The notes under the pieces were generated by a model. It worked only from the letters and a program-made list of their open reading frames with translations. It was not told where the DNA came from and did no database searches. DNA of 64,000 bases, taken from assembly GCA_001828935.1 (NCBI GenBank), contig MHZX01000063.1:62001-126000 (forward strand), written 5' to 3'. Positions 54,783 through 63,731 of the stretch are shown here, in pieces. Within the stretch, counting starts at the first letter, position 1. The number at the start of each line of letters is the position of its first letter. This stretch comes from Rhodocyclales bacterium RIFCSPLOWO2_02_FULL_63_24. Its GTDB lineage: Bacteria > Pseudomonadota > Gammaproteobacteria > Burkholderiales > Rhodocyclaceae. The position numbers were made by a program, and so were the translations under genes.

Positions 54783-56186
54783 TCAGAGCCGGCTGCGCGA
54801 ACGCGCGATGGCGGCGCGCACCTGGTTCGGCGCGGTGCCGCCGAGGTGGTCGCGGGCAGCGAGCGAGCCCGCCACGGTGAGCACGGCGAAGGCGTCGTCG
54901 CCGACCAGCGGCGAGAAGGCGCGCAACTCGTCCAGCGGCAGGTCCGGCAGGTCGCAGCCGCGCTCCTCGCAAGCACGCACGGCGCGGGCCACCGCCTCGT
55001 GGGCATCGCGGAACGGTAGCCCCTTCTTCACTAGGTAGTCGGCGAGGTCGGTCGCCGTCGCGTAGCCCTGGCGCAAGGCGGCAGCCATCGCTTCCGGCTT
55101 GACGCGGATGCCGGGCACAAGGTCGGCGAAAATGCGCAGCGTATCGATCAAGGTGTCGGCCGTGTCGAACAGGGGCTCCTTGTCTTCCTGGTTGTCCTTG
55201 TTGTAGGCCAGCGGCTGGCCTTTCATCAGCGTGAGCAGGCCCACCAGATGGCCAAACACGCGGCCGGTCTTGCCGCGCGCGAGTTCCGGCACATCCGGGT
55301 TCTTCTTCTGCGGCATGATCGACGAGCCGGTGCAGAACCGGTCGGCGAGGTCGATGAAGCCGACGCGCGGACTCATCCAGAGGATCAGTTCTTCCGAGAA
55401 GCGCGAGACGTGGGTCATCACCAGCGATGCGGCGGCACAGAACTCGATCGCGAAATCGCGGTCGGAGACGGCGTCCAGCGAATTCTCGCAGACGGACTCG
55501 AAGCCAAGCTCGCGTGCCACGGCTTCGCGATCGATCGGGAACGTGGTGCCGGCCAGCGCCGCGGCGCCCAGCGGCAGGCGATTGACGCGGCGGCGGCAGT
55601 CGGCGAAGCGCTCGCGGTCGCGGCGCAACATCTCGAAATAGGCCAGCAGGTGGTGGCCGAATGTCACTGGTTGCGCCACCTGCAAGTGCGTGAATCCAGG
55701 CAGCGGAGTGGCCACGTGGGTTTCCGCGGTGTCGAGCAATGCCTTCTGAAAATCGCGCAGCAAGCCGTCAATGTCGTCGATGGTATCGCGCAGCCAGAGA
55801 CGGATGTCGGTGGCCACCTGGTCGTTGCGCGAGCGACCGGTGTGCAGGCGCTTGCCGGCATCGCCGACGAGGGCCGTAAGGCGCTTCTCGATGTTCAGAT
55901 GCACATCTTCGTTGTCGAGGTTCCAGTCGAAACTGCCGGCTTCGATCTCGGCGCTGACGGTTGCCATGCCCTGTTCGATGGCGGTCAGGTCGGCGGCGGC
56001 GATAATGCCTTGTCGTGCCAGCATCCTCGCATGCGCCAGGGATGCCCGGATGTCCTGTCGCCACATGCGGCGATCGAAGAACACGGAAGCGGTGTAACGT
56101 TTTACAAGATCTGAAACGGGTTCGGAAAAGCGACCGGACCACGCTGTCTGAGTCGTCGGAGATGCCGTAGGTTTTGGTTCTGTCAT
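54783..56186 (-). CDS. argH: Argininosuccinate lyase
   Basis: ArgH splits argininosuccinate to arginine and fumarate. The 467-residue protein has the signature [24 protein letters not shown] and the [12 protein letters not shown] and [11 protein letters not shown]-like motifs of the fumarase/aspartase superfamily. It ends 9 bases before the kinase gene. The start at 56186 begins [12 protein letters not shown]. Confidence 0.97.
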   Translation of the reverse strand: MTEPKPTASPTTQTAWSGRFSEPVSDLVKRYTASVFFDRRMWRQDIRASLAHARMLARQGIIAAADLTAIEQGMATVSAEIEAGSFDWNLDNEDVHLNIEKRLTALVGDAGKRLHTGRSRNDQVATDIRLWLRDTIDDIDGLLRDFQKALLDTAETHVATPLPGFTHLQVAQPVTFGHHLLAYFEMLRRDRERFADCRRRVNRLPLGAAALAGTTFPIDREAVARELGFESVCENSLDAVSDRDFAIEFCAAASLVMTHVSRFSEELILWMSPRVGFIDLADRFCTGSSIMPQKKNPDVPELARGKTGRVFGHLVGLLTLMKGQPLAYNKDNQEDKEPLFDTADTLIDTLRIFADLVPGIRVKPEAMAAALRQGYATATDLADYLVKKGLPFRDAHEAVARAVRACEERGCDLPDLPLDELRAFSPLVGDDAFAVLTVAGSLAARDHLGGTAPNQVRAAIARSRSRL

Positions 56187-56254
56187 AATCAGGTTGCCCT
56201 GTCAGCAGGCAAGGAAGGCATTAAAAACGCTGGAAAATCAAAGAGGGCGGCTAA

Positions 56255-57286
56255 TTGAGCCAACGCCGAAGTATACGGGAAAACCCCGCGCTGTCAGTTC
56301 TGCCGGACTTCCGCAAGCCAGGCACCTGGTTGCGCGTGTTGTTGGTGGTCAATTGCGGCGCCTTGCTGGGCACCCTGGCGGCCAATCGCGAATCGAGGCT
56401 CTTCTTCGCCGAATTCGTCGAGTTGCTGGCACTGATCGAGCCGGTCACGCTGGCCAGTTTGGCCCTGCTCAGCCTGGCCGGTTCTTGGTTCACGCGCCTG
56501 CCCAGGTGGCTTGGGGCGACGCTGGTGGTCCTTCTGGTATTGCTGGTGACGGCTGCGGTGCGCCGCCTGTTTGCGGCGATGTATCTGATCGAGCCGGACG
56601 TCGCCGGGTTCAGCCGGATTTCCCTGTGGGTGGTGATTGGCGTCGCATTGCTGCTGGGATGGTTCGAGATGAGCGGACGGGTGCGGTCGCCGGCTCTGGC
56701 GGAGGCGCGCTTGCTGGCGCTGACCGCACGCATCCGGCCGCATTTTCTTTTCAATGCGCTGAATGCGGTGCTCGGTGTGATGCGTTCCGACCCGCGTCGG
56801 GCGGAGACGGCGCTGGAGGAATTGGCCGACCTGTTCCGCGTGTTGATGCGGGAGAACGCAGACCTGGTACCACTATCAGAGGAAATCCAGGTGGCGCGGC
56901 AGTACATCAACCTGGAACGCTTGCGTTTGGGCGAGCGTGTGCGCGTGGTGTGGGACATGACGGACTGTCCGCCGGATCCCCTGGTGCCGCCCTTGATGCT
57001 GCAGCCCTTGCTGGAAAACGCGGTTTATCATGGCATCGAGCCGGCGGCCGAGCCTGGGGAAATAATTATCCGCTTCGAGCGGACCAATTCCCGAATGCGA
57101 GTGGAGCTTTCCAATCCGATGACCGTTGCCGATGGACATACGTCGGGCAACCAGATGGCCCTGACCAATATCCGCCAGCGCCTGATGTTGTTTTTCGAGC
57201 TTGAGGCAACGATGACGACCCAGGTCAGCGACGGACGTTTTTGCGTTGTCATCGAGTTTCCGTATCGCCCAGTGAGCGAGGCATGA
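56255..57286 (+). CDS. LytS/AlgZ-type sensor histidine kinase
   Basis: The 343-residue protein has four N-terminal membrane helices (about 27-140) and a His_kinase (PF06580) core: ARIRPHFLFNALNAVLGVMRSDPRRAE with the phosphorylated His, an ATPase domain PLMLQPLLENAVYHGIEP and LTNIRQRLMLFF. The TTG start is fixed by an in-frame TAA directly before it and an AGAGGGCGG RBS. It overlaps the LytTR regulator (ATGA) and is divergent from argH. Confidence 0.92.
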   Translation: MSQRRSIRENPALSVLPDFRKPGTWLRVLLVVNCGALLGTLAANRESRLFFAEFVELLALIEPVTLASLALLSLAGSWFTRLPRWLGATLVVLLVLLVTAAVRRLFAAMYLIEPDVAGFSRISLWVVIGVALLLGWFEMSGRVRSPALAEARLLALTARIRPHFLFNALNAVLGVMRSDPRRAETALEELADLFRVLMRENADLVPLSEEIQVARQYINLERLRLGERVRVVWDMTDCPPDPLVPPLMLQPLLENAVYHGIEPAAEPGEIIIRFERTNSRMRVELSNPMTVADGHTSGNQMALTNIRQRLMLFFELEATMTTQVSDGRFCVVIEFPYRPVSEA

Positions 57287-58080
57287 GCGATCCCTTGCGC
57301 CTCCTGCTGGTCGATGACGAGACGCCGGCGCGAGCCCGTTTGCGCGACCTGCTGGGCGACATCGCCGCCGAGGTTCCGGGTACCGTGGTGGCCGAAGCCG
57401 CGGGAGGCATCGCCGCCCTGGAGCGGGCGCAGGCCGGCGACCTCGACGTGGCTCTGATCGACATCCGGATGCCGGGCATGGACGGCGTCGAACTTGCCCG
57501 TCATCTGGCGCGGCTGCCCACCACACCGGCCGTGATATTCGTCACCGCCTTCGATCAGTATGCGGTGCAGGCGTTTGAGCTGGCGGCGCTGGACTATCTG
57601 GTCAAGCCGGTGCGTGCGACCCGTCTTGCCGACGCACTGAGGAAGGCCAGACGTCGCGCCGACGATGCGGTTCGTCTCGAAAAGTTGTGCGAAGCGGTAT
57701 CCAGCCAGTCGGCGCTGGCGATACGGCAAAACCTGTCCTGCCTCGAGCGCGGCCGCATCCTGCTGGTGCCTGTAACGGAAATTCTCTACCTCAAGGCGGA
57801 ACAGAAATATGTAACCGCGCGCACAGCGGAGCGCGAGTATCTTCTGGAGGAATCCCTGGTGCGTCTGGAGACCGAATTTCGTGAGCGTTTCATGCGTATC
57901 CATCGCAACTGCCTGGTGGCGCGGGATGCGGTCGGTGGTGTGGAGCGCGCCGCCGACGAAGGCGATGCGGAGGCCCGCTGGCAGGTGATTCTCGATCAGG
58001 CCGCCGAGCGTTTGCCGGTCAGTCGCCGGCAATGGCCGCAACTGAAAGCCCTGCTCAGGCTGCGGGCGGAGGGCCGATGA
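57283..58080 (+). CDS. LytTR-family response regulator (AlgR-like)
   Basis: The 265-residue protein has a receiver domain (LLLVDDETPARARL, phospho-Asp in VALIDIRMPGMDG, Lys in LDYLVKP) and a LytTR DNA-binding domain (ILYLKAEQKYVTARTAEREYLLEESLVRLE, FMRIHRNCLVARDAV). It is paired with the kinase upstream. AlgZR-type pairs govern alginate, pili or cell-envelope genes elsewhere; targets here are not visible. Confidence 0.94.
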   Translation: MSDPLRLLLVDDETPARARLRDLLGDIAAEVPGTVVAEAAGGIAALERAQAGDLDVALIDIRMPGMDGVELARHLARLPTTPAVIFVTAFDQYAVQAFELAALDYLVKPVRATRLADALRKARRRADDAVRLEKLCEAVSSQSALAIRQNLSCLERGRILLVPVTEILYLKAEQKYVTARTAEREYLLEESLVRLETEFRERFMRIHRNCLVARDAVGGVERAADEGDAEARWQVILDQAAERLPVSRRQWPQLKALLRLRAEGR

Positions 58081-58143
58081 GGAACGACCGCGAAGAGGGC
58101 GGCGTCGACAACATGCCGTCCGCTTCCATTCGGTGTCCGCCCT

Positions 58144-59181
58144 TTGGTTCCGTTGACGTCAATAGATGCGCCGCCTAACATCGCGCCTTTGCTTCGACAA
58201 GTAGACTCCACCGTGGACTTCGCCAGCTTGTATGCCCCTATCGACGCCGACATGCGTGCGGTCGACAACGTCGTGCGGACGCGATTACATTCGGAAGTGG
58301 TGCTGGTCCGCCAAGTCGCGGAATACATCATCTCGGCTGGCGGCAAGCGCATGCGTCCCGCGCTGGTGCTGCTTTCCGCCGGTGCCTGCGGTTATTCCGG
58401 GACCCACCATCATGAGCTGGCCGCCGTAGTCGAGTTCATTCATACCGCGACACTGTTGCACGACGATGTGGTCGATGAATCTTCGCTGCGGCGTGGCCGC
58501 GAAACCGCCAATGCGGTGTTTGGAAACCCGGCCAGCGTGCTGGTCGGCGACTTTCTGTATTCGCGCGCCTTCCAGATCATGGTCGGCGTCGGCAGCATGC
58601 GCGTGATGCAGGTGTTGGCCGATGCAACCAATATCATCGCCGAAGGCGAAGTGCTGCAATTGATGAATTGCCGCAATGCCGATATCGAGTTGGAAGCCTA
58701 TCTTCGGGTGATTCGCTACAAGACCGCCAAGTTGTTCGAAGCCGCGGGGCGGCTGGGTGCCATTCTCGGCAATGCGGGGCCGGAAGTCGAGGAGGCGATG
58801 GCGGCCTATGGCACCCACATCGGCACCGCGTTCCAGCTGATCGACGATGTGCTCGACTATTCGGGGAAAGAAGCGGAAACCGGCAAGCATCTCGGCGATG
58901 ACTTGGCGGAGGGCAAGCCAACCCTGCCTCTCATTCATGTGATCCAGCACGGCAGTCCGCAGCAGGCCGCGTTGGTGCGCCAGGCAATCGAAAGCGCCAA
59001 CGGCGACAGTTTTGCCGCAGTGCTGACGGCGGTACGCTCCAGCGGCGCTCTTGATGCCGCGCATCGGCAGGGCGTAGATGAGGCGGACATGGCAAAGGCC
59101 GCTTTGGCGCCGTTGCCGGATTCAAAGTTCAGGGAAACGCTGCTACAATTAGCAGACTTTGCGGTGCAAAGAAGTTTTTGA
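58144..59181 (+). CDS. ispB: Polyprenyl (octaprenyl) diphosphate synthase
   Basis: The protein has up to 345 residues. Two Asp-rich motifs, LLHDDVVDESSLRRGRETAN and QLIDDVLDYSGKEAETGK, bind Mg-diphosphate; GGKRMRPALVLLSAGACGY and the chain-length region fit IspB, which makes the quinone side chain. The start is uncertain: TTG at 58144 is the longest, whereas GTG at 58213 (VDFASLYAPIDADM) gives a length closer to the family. Confidence 0.94.
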   Translation: MVPLTSIDAPPNIAPLLRQVDSTVDFASLYAPIDADMRAVDNVVRTRLHSEVVLVRQVAEYIISAGGKRMRPALVLLSAGACGYSGTHHHELAAVVEFIHTATLLHDDVVDESSLRRGRETANAVFGNPASVLVGDFLYSRAFQIMVGVGSMRVMQVLADATNIIAEGEVLQLMNCRNADIELEAYLRVIRYKTAKLFEAAGRLGAILGNAGPEVEEAMAAYGTHIGTAFQLIDDVLDYSGKEAETGKHLGDDLAEGKPTLPLIHVIQHGSPQQAALVRQAIESANGDSFAAVLTAVRSSGALDAAHRQGVDEADMAKAALAPLPDSKFRETLLQLADFAVQRSF

Positions 59182-59195
59182 CCGCCGCAATGCTT

Positions 59196-59253
59196 GCAAG
59201 GACGATTCTGCAGACCGAACCTTTTGGCCTGTTCCCGCAATGTTCGTCCTTGC
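59196..59253. repeat. Inverted repeat upstream of tRNA-Pro
   Basis: GCAAGGACGA (59196-59205) and TCGTCCTTGC (59244-59253) form a perfect 10-base inverted pair with a 38-base spacer. Each arm is preceded by CCGCAATG. It sits in the tRNA promoter region. Confidence 0.5.
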
Positions 59254-59267
59254 CACCAACTTGCCAT

Positions 59268-59344
<77 letters not shown>

Positions 59345-59374
59345 ATTGCGTTTTGCTGCGGGGAGCTGACGGCC

Positions 59375-59593
59375 GTGGCGAAGTTCCTTCTCTTCATCGC
59401 CGTGCTCGCCGTGATTTACGCGCTGCTGCGCGCATCCAGCCGGCGCAGCAGGCCGCCGCCCGCGGCGCGCGGGCCGGAAGCCATGACGCAATGTGCGCAT
59501 TGCGGGCTTCATTTTCCCAAGGCCGAGGCGGTAAGCGACGCCGGGCACGACTACTGCAACGAAGATCATAGACGGCTGGGAGTCCGCTCTTGA
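59375..59593 (+). CDS. PP0621-like small membrane/zinc-finger protein
   Basis: The 72-residue protein has one N-terminal membrane helix (FLLFIAVLAVIYALLRAS), a proline/arginine linker, and a Cys/His domain MTQCAHCGLHFPKAEAVSDAGHDYCNEDHRRLG that could bind one zinc (Cys-Cys-Cys-His). This pattern matches the family called PP0621, of unknown function, often found just upstream of pilS. GTG start; its stop overlaps the pilS TTG. Confidence 0.82.
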   Translation: MAKFLLFIAVLAVIYALLRASSRRSRPPPAARGPEAMTQCAHCGLHFPKAEAVSDAGHDYCNEDHRRLGVRS

Positions 59594-61176
59594 GTGTGCC
59601 GGCTTCCGCGCCGCGTGAGGCCGGTGCTATCGAATCCTTGTGGCGTTCGCTGCGTTATTTCTCGATCTACCGCTTGTCGATCGCCGTGCTGTTTCTGGTG
59701 GCGGCGCTGGTCTTTGGCGACACGGTAACTCTCGGTACGCAGGATGCCGGGTTGTTCGGTCGTGTCGCCACGATTTATCTGTTGCTCGCCGTTGCATTTC
59801 TCGTCGCGTTGCTGACCCGGCCGCAGCGTTTCAATCTCCAGCTTTCGGTGCAGGTCGCGGCCGACATCGCAGCCTTGACCCTGATGATGTTCGCCAGCGG
59901 CGGGCAGAAGAGCGGTATCGCCATTCTGCTGCTGGTGGTGGTGGCCGGCGCCGGCCTGGTCGGACAGGGGCGGATGACGCTGTTTTACGCCGCGCTGGCT
60001 TCCGTGGCGATGTTGCTGGAGGAAAGCTGGCGAGCCCTGACGCGAGACGCCGATCCGGCGGACTTTGTCCGTACGGGGATCATCAGCATTGCTTTCTTCG
60101 GTGCGGCGATCATCGCCCGACTGGCGGCGCAGCGGGTGGTCGCCAATGAAACCCTGGCGCGCGAGCGGGGGCGGGAACTCAATGACCAGCTACGGATCAG
60201 CGAGCGCATCATCCGCGACATGGAGGATGGGGTACTGGTGGTCGATGGCGACGGACGGGTGCGGCTGCTCAACCCGCGTGCCGTGGCCTTGCTGGGCGTA
60301 CAGGAATCGGATGGCGCCGATTTGGCGACATTGTCCAGCGGGCTGGCGGAGCGTTACCGGGTGTGGAGCGCGCAGCCCATCGAAATGGTGGAAATGCTGC
60401 GCCAGGATAGCGGACGGCTGCTGCGTGTCCGCTATTTGCCCTCTGCGGAGACTGGAGGGCATGCGCTCATCTACCTGGAAGACATGGAGCGGGTACAGTC
60501 GCAGGCGCAACAGATGAAGCTCGCGGCGCTAGGGCGACTTACAGCGAATATGGCACACGAGATCCGGAATCCGCTGGCTGCCATCAGCCATGCCGCAGAA
60601 TTGTTGGCCGAGGAGGATACGGATCCGCTGCACCAGCGTCTGGCGCGAATCGTCCACGACAACACTCGCCGGCTCAATCGCTTGGTAACAGAGGTCCTGG
60701 AACTCGGGCGCCGCGACCGTGCGCAGCCGGAAACGCTGCGCTGGGAAGTCTTCCTGGCGGGATTTCTGGAGGAGTTGGCTCTGCATGACGAGTCGGCCAG
60801 GCGCCGCGTGTATGTTGACAAGGGCGACCTGGAACTGCGTTTCGACCGGGGCCACTTGTATCGCGTGTTGTGGAATTTGCTTGGAAATGCGTTACGACAC
60901 GCCAGCGCAGCGGACGGCGCCGTAAGGCTGGAGGCTAAGGCCGCGGCCACCGCGTGCTGCGTGGAACTGCATATCATCGACGACGGACCGGGGGTCGATG
61001 AGACGCTGCGCAACCAGGTGTTCGAGCCATTTTTTACAACCCACGGTGCAGGTACAGGGCTCGGGCTCTATATTGCAAAGGAATTGTGCGAGGCGAGCGG
61101 TGCTCGTCTCGAACTGCTGGACGAGGGGCCGGGCGCCCATTTCCGCATCACTGCCGAGGGACTCATATGTCGCTGA
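59590..61176 (+). CDS. pilS: Sensor histidine kinase PilS
   Basis: The 528-residue protein has about six membrane helices (20-190), a PAS-like domain (200-300), H-box MAHEIRNPLAAISHAAELLAEE, N-box LWNLLGNALRHA and G-boxes IIDDGPGVDE and GTGLGLYIAKELCEASGA. PilS signals pilin levels to PilR. TTG start overlapping the upstream stop (a GTG at 59596 is an alternative). It overlaps pilR by 10 bases. Confidence 0.94.
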   Translation: MSVPASAPREAGAIESLWRSLRYFSIYRLSIAVLFLVAALVFGDTVTLGTQDAGLFGRVATIYLLLAVAFLVALLTRPQRFNLQLSVQVAADIAALTLMMFASGGQKSGIAILLLVVVAGAGLVGQGRMTLFYAALASVAMLLEESWRALTRDADPADFVRTGIISIAFFGAAIIARLAAQRVVANETLARERGRELNDQLRISERIIRDMEDGVLVVDGDGRVRLLNPRAVALLGVQESDGADLATLSSGLAERYRVWSAQPIEMVEMLRQDSGRLLRVRYLPSAETGGHALIYLEDMERVQSQAQQMKLAALGRLTANMAHEIRNPLAAISHAAELLAEEDTDPLHQRLARIVHDNTRRLNRLVTEVLELGRRDRAQPETLRWEVFLAGFLEELALHDESARRRVYVDKGDLELRFDRGHLYRVLWNLLGNALRHASAADGAVRLEAKAAATACCVELHIIDDGPGVDETLRNQVFEPFFTTHGAGTGLGLYIAKELCEASGARLELLDEGPGAHFRITAEGLICR

Positions 61177-62534
61177 AGAATGAACGTCGTCCGCGCTGCC
61201 GGAGTGACGCCAAGCGAGTCCTGGTCGTCGACGACGAGGCCGACATCCGCGAATTGCTGGATCTGACCCTGGCGCGCATGGGACTGCTGGCGGATTGCGC
61301 CGGATCCCTTGCCGAGGCTCGTCGCATGCTTGCCAGCCAGCGCTACCAGTTGTGCCTGACCGACATGCGGCTACCCGACGGCGATGGGCTGGAACTTGTG
61401 CGCCACATCGCCGATACCGTCGCCGACTTGCCGGTGGCAGTGATTACTGCGCATGGCAGTGCCGAAAATGCCGTGTCGGCACTCAAGGCCGGCGCTTTCG
61501 ACTACATCGCTAAGCCGGTGTCGCTCGACCAGTTGCGGGGCATGGTCAAGTCGGCGCTGGAACTGCCGGGTTCGGATCCCGCCGATGGAGTCGGTGAGTG
61601 CGCCTTGCTCGGCGAGTCGCCGGCGATCGAGCAGGTGCGCAAGTTGATAGAGCGCGTGGCGCGTAGCCAGGCCCCGGTGCATATAACAGGCGAGTCCGGG
61701 AGCGGCAAGGAACTGGCGGCGCGACTGATCCACACGCTGGGCGCACGTCGCGACCGCGCCTTTGTCCCGGTGAACTGCGGGGCCATCCCGGAAAATCTCA
61801 TGGAGAGCGAGTTCTTCGGTTACCGCAAGGGTGCATTTACCGGCGCCAGCGATGATCGCGAAGGCTTCTTTCACGTCGCCGATGGCGGCACCCTGTTTCT
61901 AGACGAAGTGGCCGAGTTGCCGCTGACCATGCAGGTCAAGCTGTTGCGGGCGATTCAGGAAAAGCGGGTGCGCAAAGTCGGCGCCACCAGCGAGGAAGGC
62001 GTCGATGTGCGCGTCATCTGCGCAACGCATCAGGATCTCAAACTGCTGGTCGAGCAGGGACGGTTCAGGCAGGATCTGTTCTATCGACTCAACGTCATCG
62101 AATTGCGGATGCCGGCCTTGCGGGAGTGCCGCGAAGACATTCCCATGCTGGCACGGCACATCCTCGACCGGCTGGCGCGAGTGGCCGAGGTGAAGTCGCC
62201 ACCGCTGAGCCCGCTCGCACTGGAGGCGCTGCAGAGTTATCCGTTCCCGGGAAATGTACGGGAACTCGAAAACGTGCTGGAACGGGCTTTGGCGCTGATG
62301 GGCGGCGATCGTATCGACGCGGTCGATCTGAATCTGGCGCCCTGTCTGTTGCCCGGGATCGCGGCCACCACAGCCAGCGGCTCGCTACAGGACCATCTGG
62401 ACCAGGTGGAGCGTCAGGCCATCCTTGACGCCCTCAGGCAATCGAACAACAATCGCACGGCAGCCGCGAGGTTGCTGGGCGTCACCTTCCGTTCCTTGCG
62501 CTATCGAATGGCGCGGCTGGGAATGAACGAGTGA
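61167..62534 (+). CDS. pilR: Sigma-54-dependent response regulator PilR
   Basis: The 455-residue protein has a receiver (VLVVDDEADIRELL, phospho-Asp in CLTDMRLPDGDGLEL), AAA+ domain with GESGSGKELAARLIH, the sigma-54 contact loop FFGYRKGAFTGASDDREGFF and DGGTLFLDEVAELPL, and a Fis-type HTH (NNRTAAARLLGVTFRSLRYRMARL). It activates sigma-54 promoters; one lies in this window before the pilin-like gene. The ATG at 61167 is selected over the longer open frame. Confidence 0.95.
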   Translation: MSLKNERRPRCRSDAKRVLVVDDEADIRELLDLTLARMGLLADCAGSLAEARRMLASQRYQLCLTDMRLPDGDGLELVRHIADTVADLPVAVITAHGSAENAVSALKAGAFDYIAKPVSLDQLRGMVKSALELPGSDPADGVGECALLGESPAIEQVRKLIERVARSQAPVHITGESGSGKELAARLIHTLGARRDRAFVPVNCGAIPENLMESEFFGYRKGAFTGASDDREGFFHVADGGTLFLDEVAELPLTMQVKLLRAIQEKRVRKVGATSEEGVDVRVICATHQDLKLLVEQGRFRQDLFYRLNVIELRMPALRECREDIPMLARHILDRLARVAEVKSPPLSPLALEALQSYPFPGNVRELENVLERALALMGGDRIDAVDLNLAPCLLPGIAATTASGSLQDHLDQVERQAILDALRQSNNNRTAAARLLGVTFRSLRYRMARLGMNE

Positions 62535-63082
62535 GCGAGGCGCCGGATGCCGGGGAAGATGCCGGCTGGTTGCCCGGTACGCGTCGGATAGCTTCGCCAA
62601 ACTCGGACGAGCGGCCCGCGGGCGAGCCGGTACGGCTGGCTGTGATCCACGCCATCAGCCTGCCGCCCAACGAATTCGGCGGACCGGGCATCATCCAGTT
62701 GTTCACCAATTGCCTCGATCCCGAGATGCATCCGTATTTCCGCGAGATACAGAGATTGCGGGTTTCGGCCCATTTTCTCGTGCGTCGCGACGGCGAACTG
62801 ATCCAGTTCGTCTCCTGTTCGCGGCGGGCCTGGCATGCCGGCGTGTCCAGTTGGCGGGGGCGGGAGCGCTGCAACGACTTTTCCATCGGCATTGAACTCG
62901 AGGGTTGTGATCAGCAAGCATTTGAAGAGGCCCAGTACCTGACCCTCAACCGTTTGCTCGATCAGCTGCGACACCGCTATTCGATTGAGGCCGTAGTGGG
63001 CCACAGCGACATCGCACCGGGACGCAAGACCGATCCCGGGCCGTGCTTCGACTGGCATCGGGTGCGCGGTATCAGCGAATGA
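62531..63082 (+). CDS. ampD: 1,6-anhydro-N-acetylmuramyl-L-alanine amidase AmpD
   Basis: The 183-residue cytosolic amidase recycles peptidoglycan fragments. Zinc ligands are visible in LAVIHAISLPP (His), VVGHSDIAPGRKTDPG (His and Asp), with the conserved FGGPGIIQLFTN and FSIGIELEG. GTG start overlapping pilR by 4 bases; pilR-ampD adjacency is usual in betaproteobacteria. Confidence 0.94.
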   Translation: MSEAPDAGEDAGWLPGTRRIASPNSDERPAGEPVRLAVIHAISLPPNEFGGPGIIQLFTNCLDPEMHPYFREIQRLRVSAHFLVRRDGELIQFVSCSRRAWHAGVSSWRGRERCNDFSIGIELEGCDQQAFEEAQYLTLNRLLDQLRHRYSIEAVVGHSDIAPGRKTDPGPCFDWHRVRGISE

Positions 63083-63130
63083 CTGTCGCGCAACTGCAAC
63101 GTCGATTTTCCCATCGGCATCAGAAAACTC

Positions 63131-63159
63131 TTGCAGTCAAAAAATTCAACCACTACAAT
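63131..63159 (+). promoter_or_regulatory. Sigma-70-like promoter of an unassigned unit
   Basis: TTGCAG (63131-63136) and TACAAT (63154-63159) are separated by exactly 17 bases, in an AT-rich segment. The start of transcription is predicted near 63166. Confidence 0.55.
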
Positions 63160-63177
63160 TAGTGCGAAATCGTCGAT

Positions 63178-63199
63178 GACCTACTAGATATAGTAGGTC
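63178..63199. repeat. 9-base-stem palindrome just after the promoter
   Basis: GACCTACTA (63178-63186) and TAGTAGGTC (63191-63199) pair perfectly around GATA. There is no T-run. It may be an operator or a 5' hairpin. The inner 20 bases also satisfy the loose lux-box rule (CT-N12-AG). Confidence 0.75.
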
Positions 63200-63211
63200 G
63201 TTGTGCAGATG

Positions 63212-63241
63212 GGACGTAAGCTGCCGCTAACGGCAACGTCC
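63212..63241 (+). ncRNA. Nested hairpin, possible leader or small RNA element
   Basis: GGACGT (63212-63217) pairs with ACGTCC (63236-63241), and inside it TGCCG (63222-63226) with CGGCA (63231-63235) around loop CTAA, leaving a one-sided AAGC bulge. It would lie in the leader of the small ORF at 63278. Class unknown. Confidence 0.4.
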
Positions 63242-63277
63242 GGATTGTCACCGGCCTTACCAAGACGGGAGATCTGA

Positions 63278-63553
63278 ATGCAGGAAGCCTCGGGCGCCGA
63301 CTTCACCGACCTCAACCGGTCCGCCCAGTCGCTTTTTGATGATCCGACGATGGATCGCGCCGCGCATTCCGGTCCCTCCGCTTTCTCTGCTCCTCCCCTT
63401 TCATCGACATCCCGGATTGAGGCGATCGCTTGTCGCGCGAGACCGACTCGGTCCGCTCAGGTCGGTCTGCCATGTGCAGTGGGCGTTTGTTTCAGGGCTG
63501 TGCCATCAAGTGCCAGAGCGCCAATGCGGCTGGCCGCGGTAGGCGGACTATGA
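63278..63553 (+). CDS. Small hypothetical ORF (uncertain)
   Basis: A 91-residue frame, MQEASGADFTDLNRSAQSLFDDPTMDRAAH..., begins with ATG preceded by ACGGGAGATCTGA, a good RBS, and lies behind the promoter at 63131. The acidic first 30 residues look protein-like; the rest is rich in Ser, Ala and Arg with low complexity and could be non-coding. No family is recognised. It may alternatively be the non-coding body of a small RNA. Confidence 0.3.
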   Translation: MQEASGADFTDLNRSAQSLFDDPTMDRAAHSGPSAFSAPPLSSTSRIEAIACRARPTRSAQVGLPCAVGVCFRAVPSSARAPMRLAAVGGL

Positions 63554-63731
63554 TGATTGATTGCTTGTGCGTTTGTCATCCGCGATTTCAAAACGAAGTG
63601 ATAGGCGGATAAACGTGAGGAATTCGTCGCTTTCGATTGCATCGGAGCGTTGGATAATCCGTGCTAGCCCAGACGGGTTGCAGTAAATGTAGTGGTGGTA
63701 CTTTCCTGTTAATTTGTTAAGGAGGTTCAAC

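Larger units (their letters stand above)
63083..63731. other. Long intergenic region with promoter, hairpins and small ORF
   Basis: These 649 bases between ampD and the H1-like gene hold a sigma-70-like promoter, a 9-base-stem palindrome, a second nested hairpin and one small ORF with an RBS; a further inverted repeat GACCGAC/GTCGGTC lies at 63441-63467. An AT-richer stretch at 63555-63720 must include the promoter of the H1-like gene. Confidence 0.6.

Noticed and set aside
63179-63198. A true lux box upstream of a quorum-controlled gene
   Set aside because: The CT-N12-AG rule is met, but the site lies after the best promoter and not at about -42, and no luxR/luxI gene is present in the window. 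Kept only as one option within the finding on the unassigned unit.
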